In this document: in pieces, positions 16,260 to 24,953 of the stretch
Layout of the letters: each line of letters opens with the position of its first letter
Numbering within the stretch: the first letter of the stretch is position 1
Assembly (NCBI RefSeq): GCF_006438825.1
Contig: NZ_RCZP01000014.1
Span: 54,994-118,993 of the forward strand
Length of the DNA stretch: 64,000 nt
Reading direction: 5' to 3'
DNA from: Muricoccus nepalensis
GTDB lineage: Bacteria > Pseudomonadota > Alphaproteobacteria > Acetobacterales > Acetobacteraceae
Program-made: the position numbers and the translations under genes
Notes under the pieces: model-generated
Databases searched by the model: none
Told to the model about the DNA's origin: nothing
Seen by the model: only the letters and a program-made list of their open reading frames with translations

Positions 16260-18098
16260 TCAGCCGAGGCTGGCGGCGAAGGATTCCGCGACGCGCCGCG
16301 CGAAGGCGGCGGGGTCGCGCGGGCTGTCGCCGTCCTGCACGCGGGCGAGGTCGAGCAGCAGCCCCGCCGCGTCCTCGAGCGGGGCGTCGCCCGCGGCCTT
16401 TGTGGCCAGGGCGCGCACCAGCGGGTGGCGCGGGTTGACCTCCAGCACGGGCAGGCCGGCGCCGAGGCCGCGGCCGGCGCGGGCGAGCAGGCGCTGCATC
16501 TGCAGGTCCGGCCCGCCTTCCGCGGCGGCGAGGACCACGGGGCTGCCGACGAGCCGGTCGGTCGCGCGCACCTCGGAGACCTGGTCCTTCAGCGCGTCCT
16601 TGAGCAGCGGAAGAAGGCGGGAGACATCGGCCGCCTCCTCCAGCGCGCCCTCGGGCGCCGCAACCTTGGAGAGGTCCACGTTGCCCTGCGTCACGCTGCG
16701 GATCGGCTTCTCCTCGAAGCGGTCCAGCCGCTCCGGCCAGAAGGCGTCGATCTGGTCCGACAGCAGCAGCACCTCCACGCCCCGGGCGCGGAAGCCCTCG
16801 AGCTGGGGCGACTTCGCGAGCGCCTCGGGCGCGTCGCCGGCGAGGACGTAGATCGCCTCCTGCCCCTCCTTCATGCGGGAGACGTAGTCGGCGAGCGAGG
16901 TCCAGCCCTCGACCGCGGAGGAGCGGAAGCGGAGGAGCTGGGCGATGTCCTTGGAATGCTCGGGGCTGTCGAAGAGCCCCTCCTTCAGGACGGTGCCGAA
17001 GTTCTCCCAGAACTTGGCGTAGTCCTCCGCCTCCTTCGCGCGCGTCTTCAGCTCCGAGATCACGCGGTTGGTGACGGCGCGGCGGATGCGGGCGAGGACG
17101 GGGGTCGCCTGGAGCATCTCGCGGGAGACGTTCAGCGGCAGGTCCTCGGTGTCCACCACGCCGTGGACGAAGCGGAGCCAGTTCGGAAGCAGCCCGGCCT
17201 CGTCGGTGATGAACATGCGGCGGACGTGCAGGCGCACCCGGCTCTCGCGCTCGCCCTCCACGGCCTCGAAGGGCTTCATGCCGGGGATAAAGAGAAGGGC
17301 GGTGAAGTCGATCGCGCCCTCGGCGGTCCAGTGCAGCGTCGCCCAGGGCTCGTCGAAGACGTGGCCGAGGTGGCGGTAGAACTCGGTGTAGCTCTCGGGC
17401 GTGATGTCGGACTTCGGCTTCCGCCAGAGGGCCGTGCCCTCGTTGGCGGGCTCGTCCGTCCCGTCGCGCGCGACGGTGATGGGGATGGTGATGTGGTCCG
17501 CCCACTTGCGGATGATCGACTTCAGCCGGAAGGGCTCGAGGTAGTCGGCCGCGTCCTCCTTCAGGTGCAGGACGATGCTCGTGCCCGGCTCCTCGCGGGT
17601 GGCGGCGGAGAGGGTGAAGTCGCCGCGCCCCTCGGAGGCCCAGCTCCAGGCCTCCTCGGCGCCGGCCTTGCGCGACGTGACCTCGACGCGGTCGGCCACC
17701 ATGAAGGCGGAGTAGAAGCCGACGCCGAACTGGCCGATCAGGCTCGGTCGGTCGCCGGCTGGCGCCTCCGCGAGGGACTGCGTGAAGGCGCGGGTGCCCG
17801 AGCGGGCGATGGTGCCGAGATTGGTCGCGAGCTCGGCCTTCGTCATGCCGATGCCGGGGTCGGCGATGGTGAGGGTGCGCGCCTCCTTGTCCGGCACGAC
17901 GCGCACGGCGCCGCCCTCGGGCACAGCGGGGATGGCGCCGGTCAGCGCCTCGAAGCGGCGGCGGTCCACGGCGTCGGCCGCGTTGGCCACCAGCTCGCGC
18001 AGGAAGATCTCGCGGTCGGAGTAGAGGGCATGGACCACCAGGTCCAGCAGGCGCCCGACCTCGGCGCCGAATTCGTGGCGCTCCACCGTCTCGCTCAC
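16260..18098 (-). CDS. htpG: Molecular chaperone HtpG (Hsp90)
   Basis: A 612-residue Hsp90. The N-terminal ATPase domain shows the GHKL blocks: [42 protein letters not shown] and [16 protein letters not shown]. The middle and C-terminal domains follow ([22 protein letters not shown]). The usual LISNASDA reads LVANAADA. The GTG at 18098 is six bases after GGAGG and is preferred to an in-frame TTG at 18104. A cytosolic ATP-dependent chaperone. A sigma-32-like promoter lies upstream (18136-18164), matching heat-shock control. Confidence 0.96.
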   Translation of the reverse strand: MSETVERHEFGAEVGRLLDLVVHALYSDREIFLRELVANAADAVDRRRFEALTGAIPAVPEGGAVRVVPDKEARTLTIADPGIGMTKAELATNLGTIARSGTRAFTQSLAEAPAGDRPSLIGQFGVGFYSAFMVADRVEVTSRKAGAEEAWSWASEGRGDFTLSAATREEPGTSIVLHLKEDAADYLEPFRLKSIIRKWADHITIPITVARDGTDEPANEGTALWRKPKSDITPESYTEFYRHLGHVFDEPWATLHWTAEGAIDFTALLFIPGMKPFEAVEGERESRVRLHVRRMFITDEAGLLPNWLRFVHGVVDTEDLPLNVSREMLQATPVLARIRRAVTNRVISELKTRAKEAEDYAKFWENFGTVLKEGLFDSPEHSKDIAQLLRFRSSAVEGWTSLADYVSRMKEGQEAIYVLAGDAPEALAKSPQLEGFRARGVEVLLLSDQIDAFWPERLDRFEEKPIRSVTQGNVDLSKVAAPEGALEEAADVSRLLPLLKDALKDQVSEVRATDRLVGSPVVLAAAEGGPDLQMQRLLARAGRGLGAGLPVLEVNPRHPLVRALATKAAGDAPLEDAAGLLLDLARVQDGDSPRDPAAFARRVAESFAASLG

Positions 18099-18135
18099 AA
18101 GCAACCTCCAGTCGTCAGGTCATGGACTGGCGGCG

Positions 18136-18164
18136 ATATGAAACGGCGGAGGGCGGGCTTCAAG
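18136..18164 (-). promoter_or_regulatory. Sigma-32 (RpoH)-like heat-shock promoter of htpG
   Basis: On the minus strand CTTGAAG at 18164-18158, then 14 bases, then TTTCATAT at 18143-18136. The classic pattern is CTTGAAA-N14-CCCCATNT. The -35 match is strong and the -10 partly matches. It ends about 38 bases before the htpG start. The same -35 sits within a short palindrome (CGGGCTT C AAGCCCG, 18154-18168), which could also act as the end of the small gene upstream. Confidence 0.6.
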
Positions 18165-18173
18165 CCCGGGCGG

Positions 18174-18368
18174 CTAGGTCTTGGCGGGCGGCGGGTCGTT
18201 GCCGGGGCTGCCGTCGCCGGGCTCGCCCGTCCACTCGTCGGTGATCAGGCCCTGGGCCTCGCTGATGCGGTCCACCTCCTTCGCGGAGGGTGGGCGGGGG
18301 ATCGGGGCCTCGGAGGCGCCCTCCGCGTCGAAGTCGGCCTTCGGTCCCTCCGGCGGTCTCGCGGTCAT
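18174..18368 (-). CDS. Small acidic hypothetical protein
   Basis: A 64-residue reading frame rich in Pro, Gly, Asp and Glu (starts MTARPPEGPKADFDAEG). The ATG at 18368 is preceded by GGAAGGAAG, a good ribosome site; an in-frame TTG at 18398 is less likely. No domain recognised. It sits upstream of htpG and downstream of the royal-jelly-type gene on the same strand. Composition and ribosome site support a gene, but it could be chance in such GC-rich DNA. Confidence 0.5.
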   Translation of the reverse strand: MTARPPEGPKADFDAEGASEAPIPRPPSAKEVDRISEAQGLITDEWTGEPGDGSPGNDPPPAKT

Positions 18369-18430
18369 CTCCGGCTTCCTTCCTTGCTCCTCTCCCAACG
18401 CGGGGCCGCGCGGAGGGTTGGAGGCCCGCC

Positions 18431-19543
18431 TCAGCGAAGCCAGACGGGGGTCGCGTCCACCCGCACCCGGAAGAGGGTGTAGGGCTTGTGCCGCCGGTCC
18501 TCGCCGCCCTGGTACTTCGCCTGGCGGTGAAGCTGGTTCGCGGTGACGTAGAGGTAGCCGTCCGCCGCGAGGGACAGGGTGTCGGGCCAGAGGAGGCGGG
18601 GGTCGTGGGCGACCGTCTCCCAGGCGCCCTCGGCGGAGCGGCGCAGGACGGCGTCGTGCTCGTAGCTCGTGGCGTAGAGGCGGCCCTCGGCGTCCGCCTC
18701 CAGCCCGTCCGCGCCGCCGCCCTTGTCGCCCTCGTCCCGCACCGTCGCGGCGACGCCGCTCTCGCTCAGATGCGCGTCCGCCAGCGCGTCGGTCGCGACG
18801 CTGTAGAGGCGGCGGCTGGCGAGCGGGCAGTAGAAGAGGCGCGATCCGTCCGCGGAGAGCGCGATGCCGTCCGCCCCCATGGTGACGGGCTTCGGCGGCT
18901 TGCCCGGCTCGCGCTCCATCAGCGGTCGGCCCTCCACCACCGGCAGGAAGCGCTCGGGCGGCTCGGCCTTGGTGCTGGGGTGGTCGTGCAGGCGGCGCCA
19001 GCTGTTTCCGGTCGCGAGGTCGACCACGATGATCCCGTTCGGCCCGCTATCCGCGCTGTCCGTGATGTAGGCGATCCCCTCCGCCCCGCGGCGGAGGTCG
19101 AAGCGCACGTCGTTGAGGTAGGTGGTGGGCAGCGCGACGTCGGCGGGAAAGAGGATGCGCTTGACCACCCGGTCCGTCGCTAGGTCCACGCAGACGAGCT
19201 TCGGCCCGCCGGGCCGCGTCGGCGCGAACATCGGGCTGCCCGTGTCGAGGATCCACAGCCGGTCCGCGGGGTCCACCACCACGCTCTGCACGGAGACGAG
19301 GCCGGAGGCGGGGTCGTCCTCGCCGGGCGCGTTGGTGGCGAGGTCGGGGTAGGCCACGGCCTCGCCGTCCCGGAGCTCCGCGACGGTGAACTCGACGGCA
19401 TCGCCCCATTTGGGAAAGTTCACGAAGATCCGCCCGGCGCGCGAGACGGTGACGCCCGTCGGCATGGGGCCGCTGAAATGGGCGACGGGCTCCAGGCGGC
19501 CCAGCGGCTCGTCGGCGGGAAGGGTGTGAGGGTCGTCGGGCAC
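18431..19543 (-). CDS. Yellow / major royal jelly-type beta-propeller protein
   Basis: A 370-residue protein of the MRJP/yellow family, a six-bladed propeller also annotated as L-dopachrome tautomerase-related or gluconolactonase-like. Diagnostic blocks are GRIFVNFPKWGD, VVVDPADRLWILDTGSP, TYLNDVRFDLRRG, YITDSADSGPNGIIVVDLATG, GADGIALSADGSRLFYCPL and GYLYVTANQLHRQ. The GTG at 19543 is chosen because GAGGAG lies about seven bases upstream; the frame opens ten codons earlier at another GTG. No signal peptide is evident. Bacterial members have no firmly established reaction. It stands alone between nfeD and the small gene. Confidence 0.85.
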   Translation of the reverse strand: MPDDPHTLPADEPLGRLEPVAHFSGPMPTGVTVSRAGRIFVNFPKWGDAVEFTVAELRDGEAVAYPDLATNAPGEDDPASGLVSVQSVVVDPADRLWILDTGSPMFAPTRPGGPKLVCVDLATDRVVKRILFPADVALPTTYLNDVRFDLRRGAEGIAYITDSADSGPNGIIVVDLATGNSWRRLHDHPSTKAEPPERFLPVVEGRPLMEREPGKPPKPVTMGADGIALSADGSRLFYCPLASRRLYSVATDALADAHLSESGVAATVRDEGDKGGGADGLEADAEGRLYATSYEHDAVLRRSAEGAWETVAHDPRLLWPDTLSLAADGYLYVTANQLHRQAKYQGGEDRRHKPYTLFRVRVDATPVWLR

Positions 19544-19627
19544 GCGTCGTCTCCTCGGCGGGGCACCCCCCACGAACCCCCGGCGCCGCGGGGGGTTGCC
19601 GGGGAGGCCCGCGGCCGGGCCGCCGCC

Positions 19628-20047
19628 TCAGTCCAGGGCGCGCACCACCAGCACCGTGCCCTCCACCGCCTCCACCCGCACGGCGGTGCCGGCCGGGAGC
19701 CGCGCGCCGGCGGCGGGGCGGGCGGACCAGTCGCTGTCGCCGATCCGCACGCGGAGCCCCGTCTCGTCGGCGGCGAGGACCCGTCCCTCCCGCCCGGCCA
19801 GCCCGGCCTCCGGGGTGTTCAGCGAGGAAGCGCCCGCCCCGCGGCGGCGGAGGCCGAGCGCGACGCCCGCCGCCATCAGGGCGACGAAGATGACGACCGC
19901 GGCCGGGAAGCCCGGTGCGAGGGCAAGCCAGGCCAGCCCCGTGCCGACGGACGCCAGCCCCGCCCAGAGAAGGAAGATGCCCGGCAGCAGCAGCTCCGCC
20001 CCGAGCAGGAGCAGGCCGGCGAGGACCCAGATCAGCCAGATGTCCAA
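19628..20047 (-). CDS. NfeD family membrane protein
   Basis: A 139-residue short NfeD protein. Two or three membrane segments lie in the first 75 residues (IWLIWVLAGLLLLGAELLLP, then FPAAVVIFVALMAAG). A C-terminal OB-fold follows (LAGREGRVLAADETG, then GTAVRVEAVEGTVLVVRAL). No ATG or GTG fits; TTG at 20047 aligns with the usual MDIWLIW start and lies inside the end of the SPFH gene (16-base overlap). NfeD and SPFH proteins act together in membrane microdomain organisation and quality control, so the overlap fits a functional pair. Confidence 0.85.
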   Translation of the reverse strand: MDIWLIWVLAGLLLLGAELLLPGIFLLWAGLASVGTGLAWLALAPGFPAAVVIFVALMAAGVALGLRRRGAGASSLNTPEAGLAGREGRVLAADETGLRVRIGDSDWSARPAAGARLPAGTAVRVEAVEGTVLVVRALD

Positions 20048-21060
20048 GGACCGGCCCCCGTGCGCGGCACCGAGCGCGCCTCGGCCGTCCCCGCGGGCGG
20101 CGGCGGCGCGAAGCCGGGCGGGCGGGAGGGCGGCGGCGGCGCGGCGCGGCCCGCGGCGACCCCGGGGGACATGCCGCCGCCCGTGCCGTCGCGGAGAAGC
20201 TCGAGCGCCGCGGTCACCCCGCCCGCGAGGCCCGCGGCCTCCATCGGCACGATGACGAGGCGGGACGAGGGGCTGGCGGCGATGGCCTGGAAGGCCGTGA
20301 CGTAGCTCTGGGCGACGAAGTAGCGCAGCGCGTCGCCGCCCGCGCCGCTCGCGGCCTCCGCGACCATGCGGGTGGCCGTCGCTTCCGCCTGGGCGGAGCG
20401 CTCGCGCGCCTCGGCGTCGCGGAAGGCGGCCTCGCGGCGCCCTTCGGCCTGCAGCACCAGCGCGGCCTTCGCGCCCTCGGCCTGCACCACGGTCGCGCGC
20501 CGCTCGCGCTCGGCGGTCATCTGGAGGTTCATGGCGCGGATGAGGTTCTCGGGCGGCTCGATCTTGCGGATCTCGACCCGGCTGACCTTCACGCCCCAGG
20601 GCTCGGTCGCGCCGTCGAGCGTGACGAGGAGCGCGGTGTTGATCCGCTCGCGCGAGGAGAGGGTCTGGTCGAGGTCCATCTCGCCGATGACGGAGCGGAT
20701 GTTCGTCATGGAGAGCGCGGTCAGCGCCTGCTGCAGGTCCTGGACCTGGTAGGCGGCCTTCGCCGGCTCCATCACGCGGTAGTAGACGATGCCGTCCACC
20801 GCGACCGAGGCGTTGTCGCGCGTGATCACCACCTGCTCGGGGATGTCGAGCACGACCTCCTGCACGTTCATGCGGCGGCCGATGGCGTCCACGTAGGGGA
20901 TGATGAAGTTCAGCCCGGGCTGGAGGAGGGTGGTGAAGCGGCCGAAGCGCTCCACCGTCCAGACCTCGCCCTGCGGCACGGTGCGGATGCCCTTGGCGGC
21001 GGTGACGAGGGCGAGGACGAGGATGACGGCGAAGACGATGAAGGTGCCGGACACCGGCAT
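20032..21060 (-). CDS. SPFH/band-7 (stomatin-like, QmcA-type) membrane protein
   Basis: A 342-residue protein with one N-terminal membrane segment (about 4-22), then the SPFH domain: GIRTVPQGEVWTVERFGRF, LQPGLNFIIPYVD, LDIPEQVVITRDNASV, IRSVIGEMDLDQTLSSRE and WGVKVSRVEIRKIEPP. A charged coiled-coil (about 185-245) follows, and the last 60 residues are Gly/Pro/Ala-rich. These proteins oligomerise on the inner membrane and organise proteases or lipid domains. The ATG at 21060 is clear. It leads a two-gene operon with the overlapping nfeD and is divergent from the nitronate monooxygenase across about 210 bases. Confidence 0.93.
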   Translation of the reverse strand: MPVSGTFIVFAVILVLALVTAAKGIRTVPQGEVWTVERFGRFTTLLQPGLNFIIPYVDAIGRRMNVQEVVLDIPEQVVITRDNASVAVDGIVYYRVMEPAKAAYQVQDLQQALTALSMTNIRSVIGEMDLDQTLSSRERINTALLVTLDGATEPWGVKVSRVEIRKIEPPENLIRAMNLQMTAERERRATVVQAEGAKAALVLQAEGRREAAFRDAEARERSAQAEATATRMVAEAASGAGGDALRYFVAQSYVTAFQAIAASPSSRLVIVPMEAAGLAGGVTAALELLRDGTGGGMSPGVAAGRAAPPPPSRPPGFAPPPPAGTAEARSVPRTGAGPWTSG

Positions 21061-21269
21061 GGGCGAATCCTCCCTGACGGGGGAAGCCTAGCCCAGTTCG
21101 CCGCCCGGCGCGCCGGCCTCCGCCGGGCCCCGCGCCGCGGCGTGCCGCCGCACGGAAGCTTGAGGGCGCCCGCGGGCCGGCGCCGGGGGTGGGACGCGCG
21201 GCGCGTCCGGCCCTATGCTGCCCCGGAAGGGGCGGCCCCGCGCGAGGGCGGCCCGACGGAGGGTCCAGG

Positions 21270-22313
21270 ATGGAAGCCGGTGCCACGCTCGACAGGCCGC
21301 CCGCGGCGGCGCCCGCCGCCACGCTGCGCGACCGGCTGCGGGGCCGGCTCTCGCTCCCGGTGATCGCCTCGCCGCTGTTCATCATCTCGGTGCCCGACCT
21401 CGTCGTCGCGCAGTGCCGGGCGGGGATCGTCGGCGCCATGCCGTCGCTCAACGCCCGCCCCGCGTCGCAGCTCGACGAGTGGCTCTGCGAGATCGAGGAG
21501 CGGCTGGCGGCGCACGACCGCGACAACCCCGCCCGCCCCGCCGCGCCCTACGCCATCAACCTCATCGTCCACCGCTCCAACGACCGGCTGGAGCACGACC
21601 TCGGCGTGGTGGTGCGCCACCGCGTGCCGATCGTCATCACCTCCCTCGGCGCGCGGCCAGAGGTGAACCAAGCGGTGCACGCCTATGGCGGCCACGTCCT
21701 GCACGACGTCATCAACCAGACCTTCGCGCGGAAGGCCGTCGAGAAGGGTGCGGACGGGCTTGTGCTGGTGGCGGCGGGGGCGGGCGGGCACGCCGGCAGC
21801 CTCTCGCCCTTCGCGCTCGTCGCCGAGACCCGCGAATGGTTCGACGGGCCGCTCGCGCTCTCGGGCGCGATCGCCCACGGCCGCTCGGTGCTGGCCGCCG
21901 AGGCGATGGGGGCCGATTTCGGCTACGTGGGCAGCGCCTTCATCGCGACCGCCGAGGCGCGGGCGGAGGAGGGGCACAAGCGGATGATCGTCGACCACGG
22001 GGCGTCGGACATCGTCTACACGAACCTCATCACGGGCGTGCACGGCAACTACCTGCGCCCCTCCCTCGTGCGGGCGGGGCTCGACCCCGACAACCTGGCG
22101 GCGCACGACCCGGCCGCGATGGACTTCGGCGGCAACCGGACGAAGCGCTGGAAGGACATCTGGGGCTCCGGCCAGGGCATCGGCGCGGTGCGATCGGTGG
22201 AGCCCGCCGGGGCGCTCGTCGCCCGGCTGCGGGAGGAATACGCGGCGGCGCGCCGGCAGCTCGGCGCGCCGTCCCCCTTCGTCAACCCGGCCTGGGACGG
22301 GGACGCGCCGTGA
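21270..22313 (+). CDS. Nitronate monooxygenase family flavoprotein
   Basis: A 347-residue FMN TIM-barrel protein. Family marks are LSLPVIASPLFIISVPDLVVAQC cut as LPVIASPLF, the GIVGAMPSLNARP block, the phosphate loop region GADGLVLVAAGAGGHAGSLSPFALV (read in parts), and GYVGSAFIATAEARA. Members oxidise nitronates such as propionate 3-nitronate with oxygen, or act as enoyl reductase-like enzymes. The ATG at 21270 follows AGGGTCCAGG. It shares a GTGA-type overlap with the next gene of unknown function, so the two are cotranslated. Cytoplasmic. Confidence 0.88.
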   Translation: MEAGATLDRPPAAAPAATLRDRLRGRLSLPVIASPLFIISVPDLVVAQCRAGIVGAMPSLNARPASQLDEWLCEIEERLAAHDRDNPARPAAPYAINLIVHRSNDRLEHDLGVVVRHRVPIVITSLGARPEVNQAVHAYGGHVLHDVINQTFARKAVEKGADGLVLVAAGAGGHAGSLSPFALVAETREWFDGPLALSGAIAHGRSVLAAEAMGADFGYVGSAFIATAEARAEEGHKRMIVDHGASDIVYTNLITGVHGNYLRPSLVRAGLDPDNLAAHDPAAMDFGGNRTKRWKDIWGSGQGIGAVRSVEPAGALVARLREEYAAARRQLGAPSPFVNPAWDGDAP

Positions 22314-23695
22314 CCGCTCCGCGACGACCCGACGGGCCGGGGGCCAAGGCCGCCGCGGCGGAGGCGCTCGCGCGCGAGCTCGCCCCGGACCTCTCCGCGG
22401 TGATCATCACCCACTACCCCGACGCGGAGACGCTCGACACCTTCCGCCCCGGCGAGGCCGACCTCGCGGCCGTTGCCGCCGTGAACCGCGCCGTCGCGGC
22501 GGCCATGGCGGAGGAGGGCGTGGAGGTGCTGGTGCAGGTGGCCGATCGCGCGAGCTTCCGGCGCTGGATGGACGGCCGCCCCGACACCCCCGCGAACCGC
22601 CTCGCCTGGCGCCGCCGCGACGGGCTTCTCCGCGGCGCGGCCGCGCTGGCGGCGCTCGGCCTCGACCCGCGCAAGGCAGGGCCGCGGGAGGCGCCCCCGG
22701 CCGGCGGCGCCTCGCTCTCGCCGGCCGAGCGGCTGATGCGCGCCTTCGCCGGCGAGGACGACCGCGCCTTCCGCCTGATGGCGGAGCGGCTGCTGGCCGA
22801 GGGGCGCCAGGGCGTGCTGGCGCTCGCCGTCCGCAAGGTGGCCGACCGCTACGGGGAGGAGGCGGCCGACGACCTCGACCTCGAGCTGCTGCAGATCGCC
22901 GAAGGGGCGGCGGTCGGCCCCTCGGGCTGGGCGGAGCTCGTGGCGCTGCCGGTGGCGCTCCCGCCCGGCGCCCTGCCGGACGCGGCCTCGCTGGGCGGCA
23001 GCCTCCTCGCCTCAGGCCTGCTGGGCGAGGCGCTGGAGGTGCGCTTCCTGCCGGAATGGCGATCCCCAGACAGCTTCGGGGAGATCGAGGCCACCGCCCT
23101 GCGCCGGGCGCTGGCGAGCCTGGCCGAGGGGCGTGAGCCGGCGGAGCTTCCCCCCGCCGACCCGGCGTCCTTGCAGGAGCGGGGCTTCGGCGTCCTGCTC
23201 GGCCTGCAGGTGGACTGGGCGCTGCCGAGCTGGGAGGAGCTGGCCGCGAACGGGCTGCCCCCCGCGCCGGAGGGCGACGACGCCGACGGCCCGGAGGAAG
23301 AGACGCCGGAGGAGATGGCCTTCCGCACCGGCTTCGACCGCTGGCGTATGGCGGTCTCCGAGGCGGTGGAGGGCTGCGTGCCGCTCGCCCTCGTGCCGCC
23401 CTCCGAGGTCGTGGCCGAGATCGACGACTTCATCGGCGAGGCCGGGATCGACACCGGCGGGATCGAGGAGATCCGCGACTTCGTCGAGACCGCGCGCCGG
23501 GAGGTGCCGGACGAGGAGGTGGTCTGCCGGCCCGAGGTGGTCGGCGAGGCGCTGGAGATCACCCTCTACACCCGTGCCGGCCGCTTCCTCGACAGCCTGA
23601 CCCTCTCGCGCGACCAGATGCCGGTGCCGGCCGAGGAGATGCCGCGGCTGCTCGAGGCCTTCGTGCCGATGGTGCGGGACGCGCCGGGACGCTAA
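22310..23695 (+). CDS. Conserved-looking acidic protein of unknown function coupled to nitronate monooxygenase
   Basis: A 461-residue protein with a GTG start overlapping the upstream stop by four bases. I do not recognise the family. Residues about 25-110 look folded (DLSAVIITHYPDAETLDTF, then SFRRWMDGRPDTPANRLAWR). The centre is Ala/Leu-rich helical, and there is a strongly acidic run near 320-340 (EGDDADGPEEETPEEM). The last 90 residues again look structured (EIDDFIGEAGIDTGGIEEI). No membrane segment or signal. Coding bias is normal for the window. Its last six codons and stop are the first unit of a 24-base tandem repeat. Confidence 0.8.
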   Translation: MTAPRRPDGPGAKAAAAEALARELAPDLSAVIITHYPDAETLDTFRPGEADLAAVAAVNRAVAAAMAEEGVEVLVQVADRASFRRWMDGRPDTPANRLAWRRRDGLLRGAAALAALGLDPRKAGPREAPPAGGASLSPAERLMRAFAGEDDRAFRLMAERLLAEGRQGVLALAVRKVADRYGEEAADDLDLELLQIAEGAAVGPSGWAELVALPVALPPGALPDAASLGGSLLASGLLGEALEVRFLPEWRSPDSFGEIEATALRRALASLAEGREPAELPPADPASLQERGFGVLLGLQVDWALPSWEELAANGLPPAPEGDDADGPEEETPEEMAFRTGFDRWRMAVSEAVEGCVPLALVPPSEVVAEIDDFIGEAGIDTGGIEEIRDFVETARREVPDEEVVCRPEVVGEALEITLYTRAGRFLDSLTLSRDQMPVPAEEMPRLLEAFVPMVRDAPGR

Positions 23696-23769
23696 TGGCG
23701 GGACGCGCCGGGACGTTGATCGCCGGACGCGCCGGGCCGTTGACCGCAGGACGCGCCCCAACCCCTCCA
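23674..23769 (+). repeat. 24-bp tandem repeat, about 3.5 copies, at the end of the unknown gene
   Basis: Units begin at 23674, 23698, 23722 and 23746 (the last only partly conserved). The core GGACGCGCCGGG is nearly constant. The period is a multiple of three and each of the first three units reads DAPGR plus a stop (TAA, TGA, TGA) in the frame of the upstream gene. It ends about 18 bases before the acyl-CoA dehydrogenase start. Confidence 0.9.
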
Positions 23770-23786
23770 TCGCACAAGGCAGCGCC

Positions 23787-24953
23787 ATGAACTTCGCCCT
23801 CTCGCCCGAGCAGGAGGCCATCCGCGACGGCGTGGCCCGCGTCTGCGCCCGGTTCGACGCCGACTACTGGCTCCGGCGCGACCGCAGCGGCGAGTTCCCG
23901 CTCGACTTCCACGCGGCCATCGCCGAGGCCGGGTGGCTCGGCATCTGCATGCCCGAGGAATACGGCGGCGCCGGCCTCGGCATCGCGGAGGCGGCGCTGA
24001 TGGTGCAGGCGATCAGCGAGTCCGGCGCGGGGATGAGCGGCGTCTCCGCCATCCACATGAACATCTTCGGCCTCAACCCCGTGGTCGTCTTCGGCACCGA
24101 TGAGCAGAAGCGTCGCATCCTGCCGCCGCTGATCGCCGGGCGCGAGAAGGCCTGCTTCGGGGTGACCGAGCCGAACACCGGCCTCGACACCACGCGGCTG
24201 AAGACCTTCGCGCGCCGCGAGGGCAACGGCTACGTCGTGACGGGACGCAAGGTCTGGATCTCGACCGCGCAGGTGACGGAGAAGATCCTCCTCCTCGCGC
24301 GCACGACGCCGATCGAGGAGGTGTCGCGGCCGACGGAGGGGCTGAGCCTCTTCTACACCGACCTCGACCGGCGCTACGTCGACGTGCGCGAGATCGAGAA
24401 GATGGGCCGCAAGGCCGTCGACTCGAACGAGCTCTTCATCGACAACCTCCCGGTTCCCGCCGACGACCTCATCGGCGAGGAGGGGCAGGGCTTCCGCACC
24501 ATCCTGCACGGGATGAACCCGGAGCGGGTGCTGATCGCCGCCGCCGCCATCGGCCTCGGCCACGCCGCCCTCCGCCGCGCCGCCGACTACGCGAAGGAGC
24601 GCGTGGTCTTCGACCGGCCCATCGGGCAGAACCAGGGCGTGCAGCACCCGCTCGCCAAGTGCTGGATGGAGCTGGAGGCGGCACGGCTGATGGTGATGCA
24701 GGCGGCCTGGCGCTACGACCAGGGCCTGCCCTGCGGCGCGGAGTCGAACGCGGCGAAGTACCTCGCGGGCGAGGCCGGCTTCCGCGCCTGCGAGAACGCG
24801 GTGCTGAGCCACGGCGGCTTCGGCTATGCCAAGGAGTACCACGTCGAGCGCTACATGCGGGAGGCGATGCTCATGCGGATCGCGCCTGTCAGCACGCAGC
24901 TCATCATGTGCTTCATCGCCGAGAAGGTGCTCGGCCTGCCGCGCTCCTACTGA
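23787..24953 (+). CDS. Acyl-CoA dehydrogenase family flavoenzyme
   Basis: A 388-residue acyl-CoA dehydrogenase. The N-terminal helical domain (ALSPEQEAIRDGVARVC), the beta domain with the FAD loop (CFGVTEPNTGLDTTRLKT, GRKVWISTAQ), and the C-terminal helices with VVFDRPIGQNQGVQHPLA and HGGFGYAKEYHVERYMREA are clear. At the place where many members carry the catalytic Glu (YEGT) this one has IAPVST, so the base may sit elsewhere as in other subfamilies. Probably cytoplasmic fatty-acid or branched acyl-CoA oxidation. The ATG is at 23787. The 3' end overlaps the convergent hydrolase gene by seven bases. Confidence 0.93.
   Translation: MNFALSPEQEAIRDGVARVCARFDADYWLRRDRSGEFPLDFHAAIAEAGWLGICMPEEYGGAGLGIAEAALMVQAISESGAGMSGVSAIHMNIFGLNPVVVFGTDEQKRRILPPLIAGREKACFGVTEPNTGLDTTRLKTFARREGNGYVVTGRKVWISTAQVTEKILLLARTTPIEEVSRPTEGLSLFYTDLDRRYVDVREIEKMGRKAVDSNELFIDNLPVPADDLIGEEGQGFRTILHGMNPERVLIAAAAIGLGHAALRRAADYAKERVVFDRPIGQNQGVQHPLAKCWMELEAARLMVMQAAWRYDQGLPCGAESNAAKYLAGEAGFRACENAVLSHGGFGYAKEYHVERYMREAMLMRIAPVSTQLIMCFIAEKVLGLPRSY

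Noticed and set aside
23698..23769. 24-bp tandem repeat as a CRISPR array
   Set aside because: The units are head-to-tail without spacers, only about 3.5 copies, and no cas gene is present.
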